Shown one piece after another: positions 6,923 through 12,285 of a DNA stretch of 12,285 bases (position 1 is the first letter of the stretch; each line of letters starts with the position of its first letter). The notes under the pieces were generated by a model. The model did not search any database and was not told the origin of the DNA. It worked only from the letters and a program-made list of their open reading frames with translations. This DNA comes from Eudoraea sp. (GTDB lineage: Bacteria > Bacteroidota > Bacteroidia > Flavobacteriales > Flavobacteriaceae). The stretch spans positions 1 to 12,285 of the forward strand of contig JABDQS010000054.1 of assembly GCA_013042125.1 (NCBI GenBank). The letters are read 5' to 3'. The position numbers and the translations under genes are program-made.

Positions 6923-7825
6923 CTATTTAACTTCCTGGAATTCCTTTTCTTTTGTGAGGTGGGCCGGTGCATTCATTCCCAATTCCGGGATCACCAGTAA
7001 CGGCACCTGCGTATGAAAAGCAACTTGTTTAACCACGGGTTCTCTGGTTATTCGTTCCATATAACTGTGCTGATAATTTAACATTGCCAGCAAGTGAATA
7101 TCCAGCTCATCAGCAAATACTTCAAGGGTCCTGGAAACGGAGTTGAGTGCTGAAACGGTATGTATGTAATGATCGATACCTTCAAAGTACTTTCTAAGCA
7201 TATTTAAATTGAATTGTTGTATCTCCGACAGCGCCTTGATCTCACTTTGAACATAGACTACTCTTATGGTGGCCTTGAAACTTTTTGCAAGGTCTATCAA
7301 GGGAAGAAGTTCTGAGATACTGTAATACCGTTTAAAATCGGTCGCAAAAACGATCTCCTGAGGTTCTAAGTAATTAAATCCTTGTGGAATAGTAAGAACC
7401 GGACAATTTCTGATCGACTTTATAATACGCACCGTATTGCTTCCTAAAAATACCTCATCGATCCCGGAGGCACCTTTTGTCCCCGTAACAATAAGGTCTA
7501 TAGATTCAGTATCAATTATATTCTTGATCTCATCTATCAAAAGACTAAAAGAGGATATGGTCTTAAAAGTATGATTCTTATTTTTATAGGTTTTCCTGAT
7601 TCTCTTTAAAATTTTATCAAGTCCCCTGGTAGAAGTTTCCTTACTCCCCTCGTCAATAATACTCGGCTGTAAACTAGAGGCCATAAATCTATTGTTTGGA
7701 ATTACAGGAGTATAGGTATTCAATATATGAAAGGTGCAGGGTTCTGCTTTGTACAATTCTAATATATACCTGATGGCGTTCCAGGAATTCTCGGAAAAAT
7801 CTGTAGGTAATAAGATATTCTTCAT
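6923..7825 (-). CDS. uspA: Universal stress protein, tandem two-domain type
   Basis: The 300-residue protein consists of two UspA folds. Domain 1 (1-147) starts with ILLPTDFSENSWNA and carries a full nucleotide-binding motif G-x2-G-x9-G-S (Gly115, Gly118, Gly128, Ser129), followed by CPVLTIP. Domain 2 (about 157-280) begins EIVFATDF and ends HTQVPLLVIPE, but has no glycine motif, so it probably does not bind ATP. Tandem proteins of this kind are common in Bacteroidota and are tied to stress or oxygen limitation; no enzymatic role is implied. The upstream gap holds a promoter with an FNR-type dyad at the activating position, so expression at low oxygen is likely. The gene ends one base from the opposing small membrane protein gene. 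Confidence 0.9.
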   Translation of the reverse strand: MKNILLPTDFSENSWNAIRYILELYKAEPCTFHILNTYTPVIPNNRFMASSLQPSIIDEGSKETSTRGLDKILKRIRKTYKNKNHTFKTISSFSLLIDEIKNIIDTESIDLIVTGTKGASGIDEVFLGSNTVRIIKSIRNCPVLTIPQGFNYLEPQEIVFATDFKRYYSISELLPLIDLAKSFKATIRVVYVQSEIKALSEIQQFNLNMLRKYFEGIDHYIHTVSALNSVSRTLEVFADELDIHLLAMLNYQHSYMERITREPVVKQVAFHTQVPLLVIPELGMNAPAHLTKEKEFQEVK

Positions 7826-7850
7826 GGGCTTTTTTCTACTTCAACAGGGG

Positions 7851-7893
7851 TAAAAGTAGGCCCCATTATAGGTCTAAACAATGACTTTTATCA
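7851..7893 (-). promoter_or_regulatory. uspA promoter with FNR-type operator
   Basis: On the minus strand the dyad TGATAAAAGTCA (7893-7882) is followed directly by TTG (7881-7879), a 20-bp spacer and TACTTTTA (7858-7851). The last two fit the Bacteroidota -33 and -7 elements at normal spacing. If transcription starts about five bases after the box, the dyad is centred near -41.5 and the leader is about 20 nt. The dyad-to-box distance of 23 bp is the same as at ccoI and ccoS. Confidence 0.65.
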
Positions 7894-7976
7894 GGTTTTA
7901 CAGTACCTTGCGGAATAGTGCAGGATAAATCTTATAAAGTGTTGGTGTAAACAGCAGTAATGGTTGTTATGCTTTT

Positions 7977-8666
7977 TTAAAATCCTTCTACCAGATCGCG
8001 AAGTTTTTTTTCATTGGCAACACCAATCTTTTTCCCTGAGGTTTTGATATAGCCCTTCTTTTTAAATTCGGAGATGATCCTGATACAAGACTCGGTAGCT
8101 GTCCCTACAACATTAGCTATATCTTCCCTGGAAAGGGTTACGCTCAGGAAGCCTTCTGAATCCTCTCCAAAACTCTCTTTGAGATACAGGAATGCTTCTG
8201 CCACTCGTTGTTTTACTGATTTTTGCGACATATTTACGATCACATCATCGGCTTCACGCAGATCATGTGCCATATGCCGTAAAACTTCTACGGTAAAGTC
8301 AGGATTCTTGTGCAGCGTATCAACAATGCCTTCCTTAGGAATAAAACATACTTCCATATCACTAACGGCTACTGCACTTAGGTTAGAGGATTCTTCCGCT
8401 ATAACGGATCTCTGCCCCATCACCTCTCCTTTGCTTGCCAATTTTACTATCTGATCTTTCCCATTGGCACTTAATTTGGAAAGTTTAGATACACCTGCAC
8501 GGACACAGAAAACGCCATTTAGCTTTTCACCTTCCTCAAAAATAGACTGACCTTTCTTAATAGACTTTGAAATCTTGGAATCGGAAACACGCTTTAATTC
8601 CTCTTTGCTCATGGCGCGCAAGGAATTAAATTGTCTAATTATACAATTCTCACATCTATCTTTCAT
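7977..8666 (-). CDS. fnr: Crp/Fnr-family regulator, Fnr-like with partial Fe-S cysteine set
   Basis: This 229-residue protein has a cyclic-nucleotide-type beta barrel (about 25-120), a long dimer helix (about 122-145) and a winged helix-turn-helix (LSREDIANVVGTATESCIRIISEFKKKGYI, 178-207). Compared by eye with E. coli FNR, Cys5 and Cys8 (CENC) match C20 and C23, and Cys107 in MEVCFIP matches C122 (MVCEIP). The position of C29 is Asn14, so three of four cluster ligands are kept. In the recognition helix Glu192 and Arg196 match FNR E209 and R213, while S212 is replaced by Ile195. Oxygen sensing through a cluster with a non-Cys fourth ligand is possible, as in Bacillus Fnr. It lies divergent to ccoI and next to uspA, both of which carry matching dyads. 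The symbol rests on similarity and context. Confidence 0.85.
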   Translation of the reverse strand: MKDRCENCIIRQFNSLRAMSKEELKRVSDSKISKSIKKGQSIFEEGEKLNGVFCVRAGVSKLSKLSANGKDQIVKLASKGEVMGQRSVIAEESSNLSAVAVSDMEVCFIPKEGIVDTLHKNPDFTVEVLRHMAHDLREADDVIVNMSQKSVKQRVAEAFLYLKESFGEDSEGFLSVTLSREDIANVVGTATESCIRIISEFKKKGYIKTSGKKIGVANEKKLRDLVEGF

Positions 8667-8787
8667 TCAACTAAAATTACACCCAACTAAATTAATGTAT
8701 TTTAAACACCTGTCCATGGTATTTAACTGATTTTATGACGATTCAATTCGATAGAATAACCAGTATTTACGTAAGGTTTTAGAAAAC

Positions 8788-8830
8788 TGACTAAAATCAT
8801 ATTTTTGAATAGAGGCAATCTGCATCTTTG
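8788..8830 (+). promoter_or_regulatory. ccoI promoter with FNR-type operator
   Basis: The dyad TGACTAAAATCA (8788-8799) is followed after 23 bp by CATCTTTG (8823-8830), one mismatch from TAnnTTTG; the ATG is 22 bp beyond. This puts the dyad near -41.5. A perfect alternative box TATTTTTG (8800-8807) abuts the dyad, with TTTT at 8777-8780 exactly 19 bp upstream; a protein bound at the dyad would block that second promoter. Confidence 0.6.
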
Positions 8831-8852
8831 TGCCCGGGTATAAAGCAAATGT

Positions 8853-11228
8853 ATGGATAACACATACTGCTATCATTGCGGTGATCCTTGTGATGATCAG
8901 ATCATTCACTTCAAGGATAAGCCATTCTGTTGTTATGGTTGTAAAACCGTTTTCGAGATCTTTGACGAACACGATCTTGGTTATTACTATGAACTTCAGG
9001 CTGCCGCCGGAAGTACTCCCAATATTGCAAAAGGCAAATACGATTACCTGGAAACTCCCTCGATCGCTGAAAAATTGTTGGAGTTCAATGATGGTACATA
9101 CCAGATAATAAATTTATTTATACCTGCGATCCATTGCAGCTCCTGTATTTGGATCCTGGAAAATCTTCATAAAATAGCACCCGGAATTTTGCAATCGCAG
9201 GTCGATTTTCCAAAAAAGACAGTCAGGATAAACTTTGAAAGCAGCAAGATCTCCTTGAAAGAAGTTGTGCTTCTGCTTACACGCATTGGGTACGAACCCA
9301 ATATATCCCTGGAGAACTATGACCGGAAGGAAAAAAAACAGAACAAAACCCTGATCTATCAGTTAGGGATCGCAGGCTTTGCCTTTGGAAATATTATGTT
9401 TCTTTCCTTCCCTGAGTATTTTGAGGTAAACGAATTTTGGTTAGACCAGTACAAGCCTCTTTTCAGGTGGTTGATGTTCGCCTTTTCTCTACCTGTAGTT
9501 TTCTACGCCGGAAGAGACTATTTAATTTCAGCCTTCAAAGGCTTGCGAAGTCGCCATCTGAATATAGATGTCCCCATTGCTCTCGGTATCCTGACGCTTT
9601 TTATCAGAAGCACCCTCGAGATATTATTCGATTGGGGCAGCGGATTTTTTGATAGCTTAAGTGGTTTGATATTTTTCTTGCTTCTGGGTAAATATTTTCA
9701 ACAAAGGACCTATGCCTTTCTTTCTTTTGAACGAGATTACAAGTCCTATTTCCCCATTGCCGTAACCCGTCTGTTAGAGCAGAATAAAGAAGAGACCATA
9801 CAGGTCTATGAGATCAGGAAAGGGGACAGGATACTTATACGCCATGAGGAACTGATCCCGGTAGACGGACTGCTTCAGAAAGGACCGGTGGAAATAGATT
9901 ACAGCTTTGTAACAGGAGAGGCCACACCGGTAAAAAAAGAAGTAGGTGAAAAGGTATTTGCCGGAGGAAAGCAATTATTGGGTGCCATGGAAATGCTGGC
10001 ATTAAAGAACGTTTCTCAAAGTTATTTAACTCAATTATGGAGTCAGGCTGTATTCAATAAAGATAATGTAAGTTCCTTTCAGACACTTACAGATAGTATC
10101 GGAAAGCGTTTTACGCTCGTCGTATTACTCATAGCTTTTAGTGCTACGTTCTTTTGGATATTTAATGATCCCACAAAGGTTTGGAATGTTTTTACAGCTG
10201 TACTTATCATTGCCTGTCCTTGTGCAATAGCCCTTTCGGCACCTTTTACCCTCGGGAATATGCTGCGGATATTCGGGAGAAAGAAATTCTATCTTAAAGA
10301 TTCAGGGGTCATAGAGCAATTGGCAACTATTGATACGGCTATTTTCGACAAAACAGGGACACTGTCAACCAGGTCCCATGATACCATTGTTTATGAAGGT
10401 TCTGCCCTGAGCAAAGAGGAAAAATCCTTGTTGAAGAGTACGCTGAGGGCTTCTAATCATCCTTTGAGCAGATCACTCTACAAACTTCTGAAAGACCAGG
10501 ACATAATGACGCTAGACGACTACCAGGAATACGTAGGCAAAGGGCTTTATAGCAGTAAGGGAGATCAAAAACTGAAACTGGGATCGGCATCATTTGTGGA
10601 TAATTGCAGTTCAGATGCATCTGATCAGACGGTTGTACATCTAAGCACAAATACCCAATACAGAGGGCATTTTGTTTTTCAAAATCAGTACAGACCGGGT
10701 ATTTCAGAGCTTTTTACGAAACTAAAAAAGAACATGGAACTTGCGTTGTTATCCGGAGATCATGAAGGGGAAAAACATCGTTTGGAAGCTTTATTGCCTA
10801 GTTTAATTCCCATGTACTTCAATCAAAAACCAGATGACAAGCTTTTCTTTGTTAAGGAACTGCAAGATCAGGGGAAGAAAGTTATGATGGTGGGAGACGG
10901 TCTCAATGATGCGGGCGCCCTGGCCCAAAGCAATGTAGGTATTGCCATATCTGAGGATATAAATGTGTTCTCGCCTGCGTGTGATGGGATCCTCGACGCT
11001 AGTAAATTCAAATATCTTTCTCAATATATCGGAGCTTCCAAACAGGCTATTAAGATCATTAAATTGAGTTTTGTACTGTCCCTCCTTTATAATGTAATTG
11101 GTTTGTATTTCGCAGTCACGGGTCAGTTAGAACCGGTAATAGCCGCCATACTTATGCCCTTGAGTTCCATTAGTATTGTAGCATTTACCACTTTGGCAAC
11201 AAACCTGCTTGGAAGAAAAATTAAATAA
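8853..11228 (+). CDS. ccoI: Copper-transporting P1B-type ATPase for cbb3 oxidase assembly
   Basis: CcoI (FixI) is an inner-membrane copper ATPase needed to mature the CuB site of cbb3 oxidase. The 791-residue protein begins with a cysteine-rich segment, CYHCG (6-10) and CCYGC (26-30), typical of the CcoI branch, followed by a ferredoxin-like metal-binding domain with HCSSC (94-98). Eight membrane helices are expected. The P-type motifs are all present: TGE (354-356), the transport CPC (455-457), DKTGT with the phosphorylated Asp499, the HP motif (His536-Pro537) and GDGLND (681-686). The start at 8853 gives the conserved cysteine segment right at the N-terminus. An out-of-frame ATG occurs four bases earlier. 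ccoS follows after 69 bp and has its own promoter. The copper direction and partner are inferred from the family and from the neighbouring ccoS and ccoN. Confidence 0.95.
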   Translation: MDNTYCYHCGDPCDDQIIHFKDKPFCCYGCKTVFEIFDEHDLGYYYELQAAAGSTPNIAKGKYDYLETPSIAEKLLEFNDGTYQIINLFIPAIHCSSCIWILENLHKIAPGILQSQVDFPKKTVRINFESSKISLKEVVLLLTRIGYEPNISLENYDRKEKKQNKTLIYQLGIAGFAFGNIMFLSFPEYFEVNEFWLDQYKPLFRWLMFAFSLPVVFYAGRDYLISAFKGLRSRHLNIDVPIALGILTLFIRSTLEILFDWGSGFFDSLSGLIFFLLLGKYFQQRTYAFLSFERDYKSYFPIAVTRLLEQNKEETIQVYEIRKGDRILIRHEELIPVDGLLQKGPVEIDYSFVTGEATPVKKEVGEKVFAGGKQLLGAMEMLALKNVSQSYLTQLWSQAVFNKDNVSSFQTLTDSIGKRFTLVVLLIAFSATFFWIFNDPTKVWNVFTAVLIIACPCAIALSAPFTLGNMLRIFGRKKFYLKDSGVIEQLATIDTAIFDKTGTLSTRSHDTIVYEGSALSKEEKSLLKSTLRASNHPLSRSLYKLLKDQDIMTLDDYQEYVGKGLYSSKGDQKLKLGSASFVDNCSSDASDQTVVHLSTNTQYRGHFVFQNQYRPGISELFTKLKKNMELALLSGDHEGEKHRLEALLPSLIPMYFNQKPDDKLFFVKELQDQGKKVMMVGDGLNDAGALAQSNVGIAISEDINVFSPACDGILDASKFKYLSQYIGASKQAIKIIKLSFVLSLLYNVIGLYFAVTGQLEPVIAAILMPLSSISIVAFTTLATNLLGRKIK

Positions 11229-11235
11229 TAAAACC

Positions 11236-11278
11236 TGACTTTTGTCATTTTTTAACGATTGAAGCAATTTTAATTTTA
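11236..11278 (+). promoter_or_regulatory. ccoS-ccoN promoter with FNR-type operator
   Basis: Between ccoI and ccoS the dyad TGACTTTTGTCA (11236-11247), TGAC/GTCA being perfectly symmetric, is followed after 23 bp by TAATTTTA (11271-11278), a seven-of-eight match to TAnnTTTG. The ccoS start is 19 bp further. This is the same geometry as at ccoI and uspA, and it shows that the oxidase genes need not depend on read-through from ccoI. Confidence 0.68.
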
Positions 11279-11297
11279 CACGCGAATTCAGGTAGGT

Positions 11298-11513
11298 ATG
11301 AGTGTTATTTATGTGTTGCTGACTATCAGTATTGTGGTAGCAGTTGTCTTTTTTGCAGCCTTTATCTTTTCAGTAAAGAGTGGTCAATACGACGATTCCT
11401 ATACGCCCTCTGTGCGTATGTTATTTGAGGATGAGCTAGTTACAAAAGAAAGCAGTAAGAACCTTCCTAACGACAAGAACGAATTACCAAACTCTAAAAG
11501 AAAACAGTTATAA
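11298..11513 (+). CDS. ccoS: cbb3 oxidase maturation protein CcoS
   Basis: CcoS (FixS) is a short inner-membrane protein required, with CcoI, for putting cofactors into cbb3 oxidase; its molecular role is not well known. The 71 residues contain one membrane helix (about 4-26) followed by [22 protein letters not shown] (26-47), which is the family signature (SGQ-DD ... P--R-L-DDE pattern). The tail is polar and lysine-rich. The start has a rather good purine stretch, AGGTAGG, right before the ATG, unusual for this window, though only 1 bp separates it from the start codon. ccoN follows after two bases, so the two are surely cotranscribed and perhaps translationally coupled. Confidence 0.93.
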   Translation: MSVIYVLLTISIVVAVVFFAAFIFSVKSGQYDDSYTPSVRMLFEDELVTKESSKNLPNDKNELPNSKRKQL

Positions 11514-11515
11514 TT

Positions 11516-12285
11516 ATGGAAGTACAGCAGTTTAGTTACGATAACCAGATCGTAAAGAAATTTATCTATGCCACTCTTTTTTGGGGCATAGTTGGTATGC
11601 TGGTAGGACTCCTACTGGCTTTTTTGTTTCTCTTTCCCAATCTGACCGACGGTATTTCCTGGTTGAGCTTTGGTAGATTACGACCATTGCATACAAATGC
11701 GGTCATTTTCGCTTTTGTTGGTAATGCCATCTTTGCAGGAGTCTACTATTCCACACAGCGACTTTTAAAAGCGAGGATGTTCAGTGATTTCCTGAGTAAT
11801 CTCAATTTCTGGGGTTGGCAAGCCATTATTGTTGCAGCGGCTATTACCTTGCCTTTGGGATATTCAACTTCCAAGGAATACGCCGAACTGGAATGGCCAA
11901 TTGACATTGCAATTGCAGTAGTTTGGGTGGCCTTTGGATGGAACCTTATTGGAACCATGATAAAGCGAAGACAACGCCACCTATACGTCGCTATTTGGTT
12001 TTACCTGGCCACTTTTGTGACCGTAGCTGTACTTCATATTTTCAATAGCTTAGAACTGCCTGTATTGGCTTTCAAAAGCTATTCCGTGTACGCAGGAGTT
12101 CAGGATGCCCTTGTACAATGGTGGTATGGACATAATGCAGTGGCTTTTTTCCTTACAACCCCCTTCCTAGGACTTATGTACTATTTTGTACCTAAGGCTG
12201 CCAACAGACCTATATATTCCTATCGACTATCTATAGTGCACTTTTGGTCCCTTATTTTCATTTATATCTGGGCAGGTCCTCACCA
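11516..12285 (+). CDS. ccoN: cbb3-type cytochrome c oxidase subunit I, N-terminal part (3' end outside window)
   Basis: CcoN is the haem-copper catalytic subunit that reduces oxygen to water at the cytoplasmic membrane with high oxygen affinity. The frame opens at the ATG at 11516 and runs off the window after 256 complete codons. At least six hydrophobic helices are seen. His59 in [13 protein letters not shown] matches the low-spin haem b ligand H60 of the Pseudomonas stutzeri enzyme; His206 in WWYGHNAV matches the CuB ligand H207; His256 in WAGPH matches H257, and the next, cut codon begins CA as expected for the adjacent His. The stop of ccoS is two bases upstream. In Bacteroidota this subunit is often fused to CcoO (CcoNO). 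That would lie beyond the window and cannot be seen. Confidence 0.95.
   Translation, partial: MEVQQFSYDNQIVKKFIYATLFWGIVGMLVGLLLAFLFLFPNLTDGISWLSFGRLRPLHTNAVIFAFVGNAIFAGVYYSTQRLLKARMFSDFLSNLNFWGWQAIIVAAAITLPLGYSTSKEYAELEWPIDIAIAVVWVAFGWNLIGTMIKRRQRHLYVAIWFYLATFVTVAVLHIFNSLELPVLAFKSYSVYAGVQDALVQWWYGHNAVAFFLTTPFLGLMYYFVPKAANRPIYSYRLSIVHFWSLIFIYIWAGPH

Noticed and set aside
8074..8454. 126-codon open frame on the plus strand inside the Fnr-like gene
   Set aside because: It lies antisense to a clear Crp/Fnr protein and has Ser/Thr-rich, low-complexity content typical of a shadow frame.
8728..8739. TGATTTTATGAC as a fourth FNR-type dyad between fnr and ccoI
   Set aside because: The second half reads TGAC instead of RTCA, so it is not palindromic, and no -7 box lies at 23 bp on either side.
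8830..9108. 92-codon plus-strand frame overlapping the start of ccoI
   Set aside because: The overlapping frame contains the CYHCG, CCYGC and HMA-domain sequence of CcoI. This one has no motif and no promoter of its own.
1..12285. Mobile elements, CRISPR arrays, tRNA or rRNA genes, signs of recent transfer
   Set aside because: No transposase, terminal repeats, spaced repeats or RNA gene signatures were found. The genes are ordinary chromosomal flavobacterial functions in expected order.

Overview
The window looks like a chromosome segment of a marine-type Flavobacteriaceae (Bacteroidota). The evidence is promoter boxes of the TAnnTTTG type, few Shine-Dalgarno sequences, a long-form urocanase, a short-form homogentisate dioxygenase, a type II signal peptide with a Bacteroidota look, and the order fnr / ccoI / ccoS / ccoN. 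No insertion sequence, CRISPR array, tRNA or rRNA gene was seen. The genus cannot be named from the sequence alone.

Left part (1-4861), amino-acid catabolism. Three plus-strand genes form a tight operon for histidine degradation: the C-terminal half of hutI (cut by the window edge), hutU and hutG. Together they take urocanate through imidazolonepropionate and formiminoglutamate to glutamate. Facing them is hmgA on the minus strand, homogentisate dioxygenase of tyrosine/phenylalanine degradation. Its last codons overlap the end of hutG by 9 bp.

Middle part (4862-6922). A 561-bp gap upstream of hmgA carries a compact structured element read on the minus strand: a TATCTTTG box, two hairpins and a U-tailed terminator hairpin whose G-U pairs work only on that strand. 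It is either a small RNA of about 100 nt or a leader that attenuates hmgA. The same gap holds long inverted repeats in a crossing arrangement and a helically phased TGGT(C) series in front of a lipoprotein gene. That lipoprotein has six recognisable inner-helix repeats of an (alpha/alpha)6 toroid. A 72-residue membrane protein of unknown role follows.

Right part (6923-12285), low-oxygen respiration. uspA (two-domain universal stress protein) and an Fnr-like regulator lie on the minus strand. ccoI (copper P-type ATPase), ccoS and the start of ccoN (cbb3 oxidase catalytic subunit, cut by the window end) lie on the plus strand. The most notable observation is that uspA, ccoI and ccoS each have a 12-bp dyad TGAYNNNNRTCA placed exactly 23 bp before a -7 box. 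With the TSS assumed about 5 nt past the box, each dyad is centred near -41.5, the classical FNR activation position. The Fnr-like protein between these genes is the obvious candidate to bind them. This suggests a local microaerobic regulon: Fnr switches on oxidase assembly (CcoI, CcoS), the oxidase itself (CcoN) and a stress protein when oxygen falls.
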